A program made the translations under genes and the position numbers. DNA of 64,000 bases from Trogon surrucura (lineage: Eukaryota; Chordata; Aves; Trogoniformes; Trogonidae). The notes beneath the pieces were generated by a model. The model saw only the letters and a program-made list of their open reading frames with translations, was not told where the DNA came from and did not search any database. Shown here piece by piece: positions 1 through 14,303 of this stretch. Numbering within the stretch: the first letter of the stretch is position 1; every line of letters starts with the position of its first letter. Location: assembly GCA_020746105.1 (NCBI GenBank), contig CM036619.1, forward strand, positions 8,656,238 through 8,720,237, given 5' to 3'.

Positions 1-3000
1 TTGGATTGTCTATGAAGTTGGCTAATGAGGCACTGGCAATTAGTTTAGGCCTGAGCTTGAAGGGTGCGATGGCCCTGATAGTCAGCAGGTGTAAATCAAT
101 ATAAAATAGTTGTTGAAAATCTGACCCATAGAATAAAGAGACCTGTATTAGAAGCCAAGAAATAAGTTTTGGATATAGTAGTGCCTGACTGAAAAATGTA
201 GTTTGGATTAAATCTTCAGTCTGCAATGCTAATATAATTATAACTTCAGAAAAACAAAGCATCAACCTTGTTAAATAAACATCTCCATGGCAGAGAGGAG
301 AGAACTTTTAAATAAAAAAAAAAACAAATCTATGAACTAAACAAAAATCTCTTAGCAGGCAATCCAGAATATTTTTCTTCAAACAAAAGTTTCTCCTTAT
401 TTCCCATTTTCTTCCATATTCTAATCACGACAGGGAGATGATTGTGTAATACCCATATCCAAGCACAGCAGATAAATGAGATATTACACTGTAGACATGC
501 TTGTGCTTTGGCTAAGGTCCACTGCTTTTGTAAGAGCTTCAGCTCCTATGCTTTTTGGTATATAGACTTGATTGCAAAATGTCTGTAAATGGAAAAAAAG
601 TGTACATAAAATTAAATTTTAAGATCTAGATGGGGCACCACAGACCCTTGGATAATGGGCCGAGAAACTAAAATGTGCAAGCGGAGACTTTGCTTCAATC
701 TCAGTTGTTCGAAGGTCCCGCAGTGGCAGAAATTACATCCACCTAAAGTTCACTGCAATAGCCAGATCTGTGCCAATGCAGAATAACAACAATGCTTCAA
801 GTTCAGGAAGTGGATTTTGTTGCTGCGCACCATACAGTGCACATCATACATGGATGTATTTTTCTGCATTCATTTACATGTGTATATAATACACACACAT
901 GCAGACATAGGAAACATATATAATTGTAAGGAACAAATATGTGTGCTTTCAAAGATACTACTGATTTTTGTTGCCCACTTTACACAAGCAGGTAAAGGAC
1001 AGTGCTGGTAAAAGGGTAAGTGGTATTCCAATATACTGGAAAGCCAGTGAGATAGTGGATGGGCTGTAAAAGGCCAACACTCTCAGCAGAAGCAGGTGGG
1101 CTGGCAGGTGAGCAAGACTCTATCAGGACAGGTCTCTGCAGCTTTCTATGTGTCCATGAAGCATTTGGGTTAATGAGACACAGCTCTGTGCAACTCACTG
1201 GGAGACAGATGTAAGGTACAAACATCCTTAAAGCCCTTGTGAAATCCTCTAAGATCTACAGGTGACATGAGCGATTTTTTTCTCCTAGGGTAAGAGGGAG
1301 CTGGGGCTGGAATCTCACTCATGCCTGTTGATGTGGCTATGAGCAGCAAGCAGTTAAACAGTCAAACACAGTGAAAAATGTAAAGTAACAGAAATCACAA
1401 AAACTGGTGATAAAAGAAAGTTGCTTTGGCATGTACAGCAATTCTGGAAGCACCAGGTATTTCAATTTTATTGCGGTCCCAGCAGCTTCAGAGCCAGCAA
1501 AGTTTCTCTTTGGTCAGCATGGTGACTGTCTCCCAGCTTGACAGAGAAGCCAAAGCAAGGTCCAGCCCCATCACGTCCCTGTCCCAGAGCTGGCTGCCCT
1601 TGGCAGGGCTGGTTTCCCTCCACTGTGGTGCCCTGGCAAGCAAAATGACTTTACGAAAGGGAGATGGGAGATCAGTCTTCCTGCGTGAGAGAGAAGAGAA
1701 ACTTTCTCTCCCTATGTACATGGTCAGCCAAGCTATCTTCTAGGCATGCTGGCCAGCTTTGGTTTCCTGAATCAGTGAGACTATTGAGGTGGCCATGATT
1801 GAAACCCCACTCTGTGCTTCATTACATTTCCATTCCCGGAAGGATTCTCTCGTGTGGTGTTTTGTGAAAACAGAGCATATGGCTCTGCAAGCCTGCTCTG
1901 TAAGATGAGGGGGCTCAACAGCAGGCAACAAGCAAGAAATCGGAGGAATCAGTCCCAGGCTGGCCATCCATGACTAGACAGAAAGCCCTGGTCTTAGCTG
2001 CCAGCCTTGAAATATGTCAAAGCTTCCTTTTGCTGGCCCAAAGAGGCCTGGGAATTATACCCCCACGGCCAGGGGATTTGTTGCCCTCCAAAAGAGTCAC
2101 CCTGGACACAATGAAAACAGCCTCCTCGCGAGAGCAGCCAAGGCAACTGAGAAGGGCGAAGGAAGCTCTTAAACATTTGCTTTCTGGATTTTAACTGCCA
2201 GATCTCTCGGGAGAGGCTGGAGTCCTTACAAAAATGCTTGACGGGAAGAACCTCCCTAGGAAGGGATTGTTCTGTTTTGTTTTGAACTTGAAGGCCTCCA
2301 GTTGGCTTGGGACATTGCCACCAGCCACCTAGGGATAGCCTGAAGCCTTCCTACTCAGGGTGGGGTAAAGTCCTACTGTGGGTGTACAAAAGGCCTTCAG
2401 AAGCATGACTTTCTCTGGCATGTAATCTTCTTACCACGCTATATTTTGTGGTGGAGTGTAAAGTGGGTGGTTTGGTGCTTTTAGTGGCAAAATTCTACTG
2501 AGATTTCTCTTTCCCTTCCCACCGCCCTGTGGTTTTTACTCCAGGTTACCACGAGGCTTTCCTTGGAAATCACTTTCTGTGGGTTCTAAGTGCCTTCTAT
2601 AATTTCTTTTTTTTTCTTTTGTCCAATGACTCTTTTCAAGAAAAATGCATAAACAATCCAAAAAGGAAACAGAAAACTGGTTTCGCCACTCAGGGATAGG
2701 AGACCTCCTTCCTGGATTGAGCATTTTCCTCTCTCTCATGTTCCCTGTTGTTCCCTGAATCTTGCATATTAGACAGCACGTCCCCAAGTGGAGGGGAGAG
2801 GCTGTTTTTCCCCCATTCTTCATTTCCCCTGATCCCATCCCAGCTTTAATGTCTCCTCTCATGAGGTGACAGTGGAATCCTCTTGGGCTAGAGGAGCAGC
2901 GATGCTCATTGGTCTGCATGCACCCCGGCACTGGGACGCTGTGCTTATCCAGTTTGGTGCTGAGGGCTCATGGCTGTGGCTGTCACAGTGGAGGGCTCAG

Positions 3001-3179
3001 AGGTGTTGGTGTAGGAGAGGTATGCTGTGATAGCTTTGGTGCTTGCTGCCTGCTGCAGAGACTCTCAGTGCCGTGGGCGATAGGTTTGAACATAATTTCA
3101 TGGAAATTCTGGGCTCCTCAGTATCAAAATTATTTAGTGGCTGCTTTGTGGATGTCTCTTTGGGTTTATCACACAATTT
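1..3179. other. Intergenic sequence, nothing recognised
   Basis: Unique AT-leaning DNA. Open frames on both strands are short (at most about 130 codons), start at arbitrary ATGs and show no domain or splice-consistent structure. A short CA-rich run lies near 885-905. No recognisable exon of a neighbouring gene was found. Confidence 0.6.
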
Positions 3180-3735
3180 CACAGAATCACAGAATGTCAG
3201 GGGTTGGAAGGGATCTCTGGAGATCATCTAGTCCAACTCCCATGCCAGAGCAGGTTCACTTGGAGCAGCTTGGACAGGGTGGCCGCCAGGAAGGTTTTGA
3301 ATGTCTCCAGAGACTCCACCACCTCTCTGGGCAGCCTGTTCCAGTGCTCTGCCACCGTCAAAGTAAAGAAGTTTCTCCTCATGTTTAGATGGAGCTCCCT
3401 ATGTTCAAATTTGTGCCCGTTACCTCCTGTCCTGTTACTGTGCACCACTGAGAAAAGGCTGGCCTCTACCCTGACACCCATCCTTTAAGTATTTGTAAGC
3501 ATTGATAAGATCTCCCCTCAGCCTTCTTTTCTCCAGACTAAAAAGGCCCAAGTCCCTCAGCCTTTCTTCATAGGAGAGATGTTCTAGGCCCCTAATCATC
3601 TTCATAGACCTTTTCAGCACTCCCTCCAGCAGTTCCCTGTCCTTCTTGAACTGGAGAGCCCAGAACTGGACACAGTACATCAGATGCAGTTTCACCAGGG
3701 CAGAGTGGAGGAGAAGGATAACCTTTCTTGATCCT
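3180..3735 (-). mobile_element. CR1 LINE, 5'-truncated 3' end, minus strand
   Basis: The left edge is the CR1 3' end (CACAGAATCACAGAATG, then GGTTGGAAGGGATCT). Reading the minus strand gives the conserved C-terminal part of the CR1 reverse-transcriptase protein in two overlapping frames: YCVQFWA, then [19 protein letters not shown], then [17 protein letters not shown]. The frame change between the pieces shows it is dead. About 0.55 kb of a roughly 4.5 kb element survives, the usual 5' truncation. Confidence 0.92.
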
Positions 3736-6700
3736 ACAGCCTCAGAAGCATCGACGGGAGTCTGAAGATGCATTTTGTATGAGTACAGTAAAACAGAACA
3801 GGTGCAGTGCTGAGATGGCTAGAACTCTGGTCTAAGTACCAGTTTTTTTAGAGACAACTTCATTGAAGATCAAATCTGGCACAATGTGAGAGATTGCAAT
3901 ATGCTATGATGAAAACTTCCCTTCTCTGTGGAAGGAATACAATTGATTTGATTTATTAATATAGACATACAAAATAAATGAAGCCTCTGTTGTCTGCTAG
4001 TTGCAACCTCCACAACTCCCAAGGCATGAATTGCCCTTCAGTTTGATTAGCACTACAAAATGCAAACACAGAAATAGGCAGAAAAGTGTAGGCAGAGCTT
4101 GCTCTTTTTTGGCTTAGTGAGGTGACAATGGGAAACTGGCTGCAGGATGCACCACAGCAATTCAACTTCAGCATAGGGCTGGAGCTTGACCTCTCCAGGT
4201 CATTGTGTACAAATTGTGCCCATGTCATATTTAATTGATGTTTTGCTTACCACTGTGTTAAGCACCAGATTTGGCAAGTCTCCAGCTGGTGTGAAGTGAG
4301 AAAGGGTGTCTATTTGCCCCTACTCTTTCTTCCACTGCTGTGCAGAAGAAGGCAGGTTTAGTCCTCTGTTGTGATTTTAATCATTACTTTTCAAAATGAT
4401 TACAGAGAATTTATGATTTTCTTTCTACCTGTCACATGCTAAGTGACATTAGGACTCAGCTGTGAATGGAGTGAGGTAGTGGTGAGCCACTCTGTGGCCC
4501 TGGAGTCAGAAACTACCATGTTTCTCATTCAGCTATGGTAGCCCATCGCAAACATGTTGGTGACAAATTTTTACATGATATGTCAGTTAAAGGATTTGGT
4601 TTACTGCATGTTAAGGACATCCTCCCTTTCAATTAAAAATGTCTCTTCTTCCCCCTTCAGTGTGCCCAGGAGAGATTAGTTTTATGTTCTGTAGGTACAG
4701 AAAAAAATTAGACTAGTGAGTCAAAACAGTTCTGGTTATCGTGCTTCAGTTTTAGATAACAAATACTGTGCTTGTAATCAGCACATGTAACGAAAGGTAT
4801 TGACCAGTGATGATTCACATACAGAATCAGGCTGCACATGGACAGCTTGTGAATGGAAGGAAAAGCTGAGTTTGTTTAATGTATTAGTGTGCAGATGTTA
4901 TCTCTGTTTACAGATACACAAGCTGAAATCCATAAAGACTGAATTGCTTGCCAAGAAAAGACAGAAAAAGGAGATGGCAGGCCTGGGGAAAGACCTTGGG
5001 TCTGCTGTCTCCAAAACATCAACTGGACCAAACAGCTGCACCTCCCTTTAATTAATAATTCTTTGTTAACAACAAGCACATTACACAAAAAGATGTCTTG
5101 TTGTCATCTTTTTGGTTGTGAAGGATGTGACTTAATATTCCTCCACTGGCATTGAGAGAGCCTGTATATGGCAAAGAGCAGCTGTGTCTGGTCTTCATGA
5201 GTGATGAAAGGTGAACCATTGATTTATTGCTTTTGCTACAGGTACTGCTGGCAACCTCTCAAGATGTGAATTGCCCAGTTGTTTTTGTCTCAGTAAATGT
5301 AGTGTTTGCATCAGGATAAATTTTTAGTTCACATACTTACCTTTCTGAGGATCTCTTCTTTCTTAGCTCTGTGATGCTAAACTATCGGAAAACCTCTTTT
5401 TTTTTCAATCTTGTCTTTCACTGGGGAGAGTTTCAGACTTTCTTTTCATTCATAAAAAACAAGGAGGGGGAAACATTGATTGTTTTCAGTCTATGTAGAT
5501 CTTCACATCACTGAGAAAAACTTTCTGGAGTGTGTCATTAAGCATTTCCTTTCTTCTAGTAAAGACTCTACCTCCTGCCTCTTGGTATTTGACTCTAGTG
5601 TTGCATGGTTGGACCTTCCCAGGCCAGCTCCTGTGAGTCAGGGTCTCGGCCGTGCGTGGTCCATCTGAGTCTGGCTGTTTCTCTGAGTATGGCAGGTGCC
5701 TTCAACGCGGATGATCTGCAGCCATCCAGTGTGTAAATGCAGAAGCATTTCCACAGCAGGAGTTAGAGGTCATCCTCACTGCGGTCTTTAAACTCATACA
5801 AGTTAACACTGCTTCAGACATGCTAACTTTGCCAAGGCACAGGCTCTGATGACAGTCCTGTAGACAGGGTGATGGCCAGATGTTCATGAGGCCTCTGTGT
5901 GGACTGAAGTTCCTTGTGCTCACAGCCACCCTAGAAGAAGTTCCCCAAGACGGGCATATCTTACAAGCTCCTGCCTTCATTTCTAGTTTATCTGTGTCTA
6001 TCTTACACACAAACACTGAACAAACTCAATCTGCCCACGAGACCTTATTATTTGTCTCTTTGCTTACATAGCAGTCATGCTGTTTCAGCAAGACTAAATA
6101 TTTTGAGCATTTATTTGGTCTAAGTATTATATATGTGACACATTTCCACTGGTTCTGAAATCTCTCTCCATGAGTCCGGTTCCTCTCAGCCCTTCCAAAG
6201 ATGAAGTATCAACACCCCCTCTGCCAGCAGAGAAAACATATCCCTGTGTTGCTCACTGTTGTCAGCTGCCCAGATTCCTGCAAGTGTAAATATCTCCAGG
6301 ACTGTGTTGCCAAGCACACAGAGGAATACACGTCCTCAAATAATGCCAATGGACAACGTCCAAAGGTTTCCTTCTTTTTCACCATCCTCCTGTCACTGTG
6401 CTCAGAGCTCGTGCTCCAACTCGTTCTTTGACCTTGCCAAAGTCTTTCCTGAATTTCCACTCTTGCTCAGCTCACGCTTACCTTGTTTTTCTCCCTGTGC
6501 ACTCTTTGTCTTCCTACACCAGAGTCCCACTGCTCAAGGGTCCTTCTGGGAAGCTCTATCTTGTAGAACACTGACCAGTCCTATGCCACGTCAGCATTGG
6601 TTTTGGGTTGCCACCAAGCCTGTCTTCTTTACCTGGCTTTTTCACCTAGCGGAGTATCTTCACCTAGGTTTCATCCTTGGCAACTGCAGACAGTATTTCA

Positions 6701-9700
6701 TGCTATAAACCAGTTTGTGGCTCACACTCAAGTAAACCAGGAGTAACTAAATCTGGTGCGTTGCTGTTCAAGTGGAAAAAAAACAGGCCTGTGCACGAAA
6801 TACTGCAGAGCCTGAAATTTTAGTGTGCTGGACCACTACGAAAGCCATGACCTGTACTCCTCATGTGATAGCATTGCTAAATGAGCTTTGAAAAGGGAAC
6901 ATTTTTCTAGTGGACTCTTAGAAAATGTGGGTGGCAAAACAGTGACAGTAATCAGCAACGTTAATTGCAGTCACACATCAGTTTTCATTGGTGCTTACCA
7001 GCTTTCCATATAAAAGACATTGTTACGCTTGAAAGCTGAGGTCAAGTTAGCTAATCATTCATAGAGTGTTTACTTTCTCCCAGGATCATCTAGCAGGAAT
7101 TGTACCTTGTGCTTTAAAGCTATTTCAGGCAAAAAGCCTAGAGTGAAATTGTTTAATTGATTTAAAGATCTTTATAGCTGACCTGCCAATCAAAGCGATT
7201 CAGATAACTGGCTGGTGTGCTGTCTGGTGAATTAGACTCTTCTCTGCACTGTGCTGATTGATGTGTGGAGTGTCCCAAAGGAATTGATCTGCTTTCTTTT
7301 TTCCAAAACGATGATTTCAGTGAAGTAGTGTTATTATGTATTTAAAACCATCCACTATGTGTTACTAAAAATCATGGGACTGTGAGTCAGATGTCTTGGA
7401 CGACTTATGGTTCTATCACTGATTCACCAAAAATGAATGTCTACACTGCACCCAGCACGAACTGAATGAAAGCTCAGATGCAAAAAGTAATCTAATCAAA
7501 GGGCCAGAGGGTTTGCCACTGGCTAATTAGGGTAAATTATAAGGCTATAGTTTTATAAGGCCATAGTGTTTCCGGTTACCACGCATATTTGCTCAGGCTG
7601 GACTAGTTCATTTATAATCTTGTGCCCAAGGTTATCTAACGGTACAATGGGTGACTAACATATTTTCCCGACTGAGAAATGTACAGGCACATTGAAGTGT
7701 TTTGAAATGAGTATTTTAGTCATTGTGTTAGAGTGAGGATTTTTTCCTTCAAGTTACGGAATATGACTCCAAGAGATAAATGGGGAAAACTAGGCTTTCA
7801 GTTACAATATGTCTGTTTATAGGCCAAATATAGAATAGATTAAAAAATAAGCTGACAACTGTAACTTATGTTTAACTATACAAATGGGTACAAGAATTTG
7901 TAGTGAAGACAGCTGGAGCTTTGCCAGTAAATTAGACTTTTTCCAGCCTCATTAACAACTCAGACTAGCTAACACCACCTTCTGCAGACAAAGGTAACTT
8001 TGTCCCAAATTTATCAGGCAGTCATTAATAGTCCTCGATGGTGTAAGAACTCCTGCCCTGGGGACACTTCCAGGAGCTCATCACCAAACCTGGCTACTGC
8101 CCCTGTGAAGGGGAGAGCTTTAGCTCAGACTGTCATTGCAGCTGGTCCACCCTTTAGGGTCTGCTCTGGCTCCTTCCTGCCACCCATCTCCCCCACGCCT
8201 GGTGCTACCTCCCAGCACATCACAGCCCAGTGCACAGCTCAGCTTCATACCTCCAGCAAAATCGAATCCTTAGGCTCTGCCTTACCTTAACCTCCATATA
8301 ACTTGTTCTTAGGCAACTGGTTGGCTAGTTCCCCCCGTATCTCATCGCGCAACACCACAGTTAGAAGATTCACACGCAGAGCATAGGGATAGAATTTACA
8401 CGACATTTTGTAGAACTGACTCTTGCCAGGACCTAAATAAAGACAATGTTTTTAATTCCTTGAACTGTCCATGCCACACATTGTATCTTTTCTTGCTTCC
8501 ATTGTGATAACTACCCATGACCATGCCGCTATCTTTTATATACCTCCAGTAAGGACCACCATGATTGGTGGAGCATGCCCTCTCATGCCACAGAGGAGCA
8601 GAAGGCTCTCTGCTAGAGGTTTCCTATGCTGAAAGTCTCCAACGCAAAGGGAACTGCCTTTTGGTTTGGTCAGGACCCAGGGCAGGCTGGAGGGGCTGGC
8701 TACAAGACAAAGCATTAGGAAACTAAATGGGCACAGCTGAAACTTCATGTGCTTTCTTACTGTCACAGTAAGAGCTTTCCTTATATGTTCATGTTCAACC
8801 TGCACTGACTGCCACTGCTGTTCGTGGGTTCTCCCAAGACAGGGTGTGTGTTGCAGCTGACACTGGGGTAGTGCTGATAGGGGATGAGTTATTTACAGCC
8901 TCTATGCTCGCCTGCTATTGCACAAGTACCAATCACTGAACAAGGTCTGCAGTCAGGCTGATTCAGGATGCAAAACACTGCTATTACATGCATTTGTGTC
9001 TGTGTTTGGTACAGTCTTATCCAACTCTGCCTCTTTGATCTTTTCCCTGAGCCTTATTTTTAACGCATTTTACTCCTCGTGTCCTGCCCCCTCTCTCTCA
9101 AACCTCTGTTGTTTTATTTTCAGAGGAAAGCAATCATTCACAACTAGAATTAAAAAGATGCATTTCTAATATAGGTATATTCACCTTGCTCATTGACAAA
9201 AGTTACTATGAAAATCATAATGATGTTGGAAGTTCAGAGGGGAAGAAAATCTACAGTGCTACCAGCTCTGGAGACTGGCAGAGAAAATGGCATCGACATT
9301 CAACTCTGTTCTCAGATACTCCCTTCAGGAATACTCTGAAAAGCAAATTGTGCAGGACAGTGCCATGGGATGGTCCCTTGTGTTCACACTGAGCTGGGAA
9401 ATGGGCTCCAAATTGCAATGGGAGAGGAGCTGAGGGCTTTTTGTGCTTTGTGGTTCCCCTTCTTGAATCATTTTGGCCACAAGGATACAAAAGGCTTTGT
9501 TTTGTTCAAAAGAGGAGGGAGAAATCTTTGAAAAAGGCAAGTTTAAGCCAACTGTGCTAGTTTTAGCACCCGGTTTAGTGCACAATGCGGGGCTTTGTGC
9601 AGACTCTAAGGAGAAGAACATATGTGCATATTTAAATGGGAACTGAAAAGAACTGCTCTGTCAACTGACCAGGAGCTGGAATGTTTAGGGATCAGGTTTT

Positions 9701-11468
9701 TAAGGAAGGGTAATGGCATGAGAGCAGTTAGCAGACAATCTTGACCAATACGCAGAGCAAAGCTCTCTGAAAGAGATGCTTACCCTGGACACATGATGTA
9801 TAGAGTGGATCTCAGCTGAAACAGATCTCTTTGTGAAGTGTGTTTGGATAATGAAAGCATAGGCAGGAAAGGATCTATTTTAGGTTTTGGTTCCCCTGGA
9901 ATCCCTCCCTTGTAATTGTACAAAGGAAATGCAGATAAGGACCCAAACAGATTTCCACCTAGTTAGACGTCCTTCTAAAATGTGCCTGTATCAGTAGTTA
10001 CCCCTTCCAGCTACTTGTCACTGCTGATCGGTTTACTGTCCCTATGGAAAACCATCTGGATTACTTTGATTGTTCAGCTTGTTCATCTGAGATGATTTTC
10101 ATCAGCAGCAAACTGGAGAGTGCTGCCATAAATTGACCTGGCTGCAGGACAGTTGACACTCACTGTCAGACAGGATAGCAGGGGAAGGAAAATGGGGACA
10201 GCAAAGTTCAGCAAGAAGATCTCAGAAAGTGATAAATCCACCAACCAAAACCTAGAGACCTTATATTCCCTCACTTTGCTCAGCCACTGCATAGACCCTA
10301 GTGCACCAAGCTGTAAACCTTGAACCTTGATAACTGCCACAGCAAGAGGAGAGAGATTCCTGGGATTTAGATAACAGGTAGGTAGAGGTACATCCCAATT
10401 TCAGCTTGGGACACAGTGTAAAGAAAGATAGGATACACAGGCAGAAATTGTCTTTACAGTTTTGGAACTCTTCTGCACAATTCTTGCTTGCACCAGCAAC
10501 ACTGAATAATGGGAACACTTTTTGTAGAGCACATCTCTTACCTGTCTGGAAAGTGAAATAAGCGACAGACACTTTTGAATGGATCATGGCTCCAGTACTG
10601 CCCTTGAAGCTGTGTCATGGTACAGCCAAGAGCAGAAGATGCCTGGGTCCAGGACAGCCCATACAAAGCAGTCATCTGGCTCTCAGGAGAAGGTTTTCAT
10701 CCCCAGCAGATAAGCATAATTCTATTTCTCTCCTACTGCAGGCATATAAAGCCAGAGAAGGACAGCAGCACAGCAAACCCATGTACCTCATATTTCCTTT
10801 TGGGTAGGCAGTCCTTGTTCTGCATGTTTAGATCATGTTTACACATTGTTTAGGGGATCTTATCTCTGGATTTCATTGTGAGGACTGTGTATGTAAAGCC
10901 TAGGGCTTGACATTCCCGAGGTCTGGCCAATGTCTGGCCACAGGTCCTCTGAGAGCAGTTCATTTTGTTGCAGGGTCACCTCTCACTGCATGATGAAATG
11001 TGCTATTACTGCCTTGTGCTTAACACTGGAGTTGAACATGGAATCCTGCCATGGAGCATCATGTTTTTGATGGGGAAAACACTGAGATTCAACCAAAAGT
11101 AGAGCATACCTCAGTGGGTGATTTCCACAATGTTTCTGTCATGCACCTTTTGTCCCTGTGCAGCTGAAATATTAAACAGGCTAATGAGCCATTCCTGGCC
11201 TTTCCTTACATGTAGGCACCCCTGTCTACCACTCTCCCAGCAGTTCAGCATTGTCAGGGAGGACTGGCTCCTTCACAGAGAGCCCAGCAGAAGGGAGGCC
11301 AACCTCTTCCTAGTGTGGCTGAATGAAGCAACTTGGCCCTTATCCTTTTTGTAGCAGCAGGGTGTGTGTATATCAAAAAGAGAAAAACTAAGCTGGCAGA
11401 AAACATAACTTAATTTCATAACTCTCCTGAGAAATTCGGCTTGCTTGCAACCAACACCATATCAGTCA
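3736..11468. other. Intergenic sequence, nothing recognised
   Basis: About 7.7 kb without a recognisable gene, RNA gene or interspersed repeat. Open frames are short and unsupported. Parts of 6950-7300 look like ordinary unique AT-rich DNA that could hold regulatory elements, but nothing in a single sequence shows it. Confidence 0.55.
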
Positions 11469-11911
11469 CACAGAATCACAGAATCACAGAATGTTAGGGG
11501 CTGGAAGGGACCTCAAAAGATCATCTAGTCCAGCCCCCCTGCCAGAGCAGGATCACCTACAGTAGATCACACAGGAATGTGTCCAGGTGGGGTTTGAATG
11601 TCTCCAGAGAAGGAGACTCCACAACCTCCCTGGGGCAGCCTGTGCCAGTGCTCTGTCACCCTCACAGGGAAAAAGTTTTTTCTAATATTTTTGTGGAACC
11701 TCTTATGTTCCAACTTGAACCCATTGCCCCTTGTCCTATCATTGGACGTTGATGAAAAAAGCCTGGCTCCGTCCTCCTGACACTCCCCCCTGACATATTT
11801 ATAAACATGAATGAGGTCAGCCCTCAGCCTCGTCTTCTCCAAGCTAAAGAGACCCAGCTCCTTCAGCCTTTCTTCATAAGGGAGATGTTCCACTCCCTTC
11901 ATCATCTTTGT
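11469..11911 (-). mobile_element. CR1 LINE, 5'-truncated 3' end, minus strand
   Basis: Three CACAGAAT-type octamers at the left edge are followed by the GGCTGGAAGGGACCT block. The minus strand encodes [31 protein letters not shown] and then a HWHRLPQ-like end, the C-terminal CR1 ORF2 segment. A frame slip after HWHRLPQ breaks the reading. It closely resembles the copies at 16714 and 31115, so all three probably belong to one subfamily. Confidence 0.93.
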
Positions 11912-14041
11912 CACACCACTGGATTTTTACAGGAGCTGACCAAGAAAATCTCTTCCATTTGGTGTCCATCTCACAAACAGCCTTGGCTCCCTTGTGTTGC
12001 ATGAAATAGTCCTGGTAGGAAATCACTGAGACCAGCGATCCACCTGATCACAAATGGTGTCCCCTACCTTGTCTTTACACCAACAAATGCTGAGGCCTCT
12101 GGTCCACAGTGACATTGCGCTACTTACCTACTCAGTAGCTCCACCACCAGCTAAGAAATTCATGGGAAAGGCTATCTTTAAACCCTCTGGCAGCTGCTTT
12201 TCCTTCCCAGGCTAACATGTTGCCAATTAAACTGCCTTGAGGCAAAGCGGAGAAAAACATGTGTTCTGCATGTGTATCTAGCAAATAAGAAATAATAATA
12301 AAAAAAAAATCTAGTCTATTCTATCTTGTCCTCTGTGCCTTTGAAAATCTGACCCTGCTTTCCATTTTCTCACAAACATTTGGAAATCTGAGGTTTCGTC
12401 GTCACCTGATTTGAGTAACCTGAGGAGCCAACACCAGATCTCTAAACCTTGTTAATCTAGCACATACAGAAAACCTTAATGAGGTTAACTTCCAGATTTG
12501 TATTTAGATTCTTCCCATAATTTTGAATTTATGTCTGAATGGAAATTTTAGGCTGCTCTTACAAGGCTGCACCTGAAAGAAATGTACACACAAAGCCCAC
12601 ACTACCTGCCTGCCCTTGACTGACGTTTAGACAACCTTTTTCCTTTCATTCCTCTGTGACAACATTCTGTGGCTGATGGCAGATGGATAAACTGGTTGCC
12701 TCAGTTTCTTCTGTGGATAGATTCTACTTAGCAGGGTGCACATGGCCACAGAAGGCAGGTGGGAGGTCAAACCATGCAGAGACCATCTTACAATCCTCTC
12801 TCTCAGGGACAGAGAAGATGCAGTGCCTGGATTTTGAAGGAGGCTGTCCTGCTTCAAGTAATCACCCCTGATGGATTTTAAATGCAGAAACCGAGCAGCA
12901 ATCATGGGGTCTTTAGGCTGAAAAAAAAGCCCACCCTGCATGTTGAAGTTGTGTTTCGCCCAAAGCTTTTCTTTTCCTCCCTCTTCTGCAGCTGGCTGAC
13001 AGAAGGCCTTAGAGATTAGCTGCGTTCCTGTGAGTTATTTATACTGAAATATTTTGTGTTGAAAGATGTAAGCCCTTTGTTTCCCCTGTATGTACACAGT
13101 GATCCCCGAAGGCAAGCAAATCCTGCTTTGTTTTGGATCAGATACATTGTAAATTACTGATGTAAAATGGCCCTGAGTGCACTTTTATGAGTCAGTCTCA
13201 CCTTTACGCTTCCACATGTCACCAGCCACTCGTGGATGTGTGTGCAGCTTTCCAGTTCCAGATTACCCTTGTTAAAACAAGTCTAATCCCCACTTGAGAT
13301 GATGCTTCCAAAACATTTTCTCTGAGACAATATTTCTTGATATTTTCTCCAGGTAAAGAGAGCATTTAGCTCCCTGGTTGAGCAAAAAAATAGAAAACCC
13401 TCTGGTAATGGTTGTCCAATTTGGCTGGCTGATGTGTTGGATCAGGCAATCCTCATATGTAATGTAACCCTCATATCCTAAAATAAAATGCGCAGGGCCA
13501 TACAGTATTCTCTGCTCCCAGGAAAGGAAAAAAACCCGTGCTTCCATACATCCTGGGTGATAGGATCTGAAAAGGAAACACGGAGATGAGAATGGTATAA
13601 AACTCTGGGCAGGCAAATTTATGGATAAAATTCACCTTAGACATTCCTTCCTTTTCTCCCTGCCCATAGAAGAAGATCTCATCTGCTGGACTACATGGTC
13701 CTCACATGGGACAAGCAGGCTCAGAGATGCAAACTCACAGAGGGACTCTGGCACAAGTGCCCAGGTGGGGATTTTTCTGTCTGTCTCTGCATTGTGGAGA
13801 GCACCTGCACAGGAGCCAGCTCCACAGCAAGCCAGCTTGATGGGGCTGGAGACCCTCTGACCAGAACTCCCACACACTGCTCAGCCCCATAAGCAAGGAC
13901 TCTGCCATAGGGAAAAATCCAGAAGTACGAAGTCTGAATATTGGGCATGGAAGAGAAGTCAGCTGGGGATGCAGAACAGCCTTTCTTGTCTTCAAGTCAG
14001 TACACTTCTCAACATCCCTTCAGCTCTGAGGTAGATCTGGC
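11912..14041. other. Intergenic sequence, nothing recognised
   Basis: Unique sequence between two CR1 copies. Open frames are under 115 codons, overlap one another on both strands and show no family similarity that I recognise. Confidence 0.55.
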
Positions 14042-14303
14042 CGGACCAGAGGCAACGGGCACAAATTGAAAGACAGGAGAATGCAACTGAACATCAGCAA
14101 ACACTTTTGTACTGTGAAGGTGACTGAGCACTGGCTCAGGTTGCTCAAGGAGGTGACAGAGACCCCTTCCTTAGAGATATCAAAAAAAACACCTAGACAT
14201 GGTCCTGGGCAGCTGGCCCTGCTTGAGGATGGGGATTGGACTAGATGCCCTCCAGGGATCCCTTCCATCCTCCACTATTAGCTGTGATTTGGTAATTCTG
14301 TGA
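14042..14303 (+). mobile_element. CR1 LINE tail, plus strand, diverged
   Basis: Recognised from GGACCAGAGGCAACGGGCAC, then a degraded protein phrase (FCTVKVTEHWLRLLKEV), then GGATTGGACTAGATG with CAGGGATCCCTTCCA and a weak octamer end near GGTAATTCTGTGA. Several substitutions and a small A-run insertion indicate an older copy than its neighbours. Confidence 0.85.

Noticed and set aside
6950..7310. A possible conserved non-coding regulatory element.
   Set aside because: AT-rich unique sequence with TCF-like and other short motifs, but conservation cannot be seen from one sequence and such motifs occur by chance.
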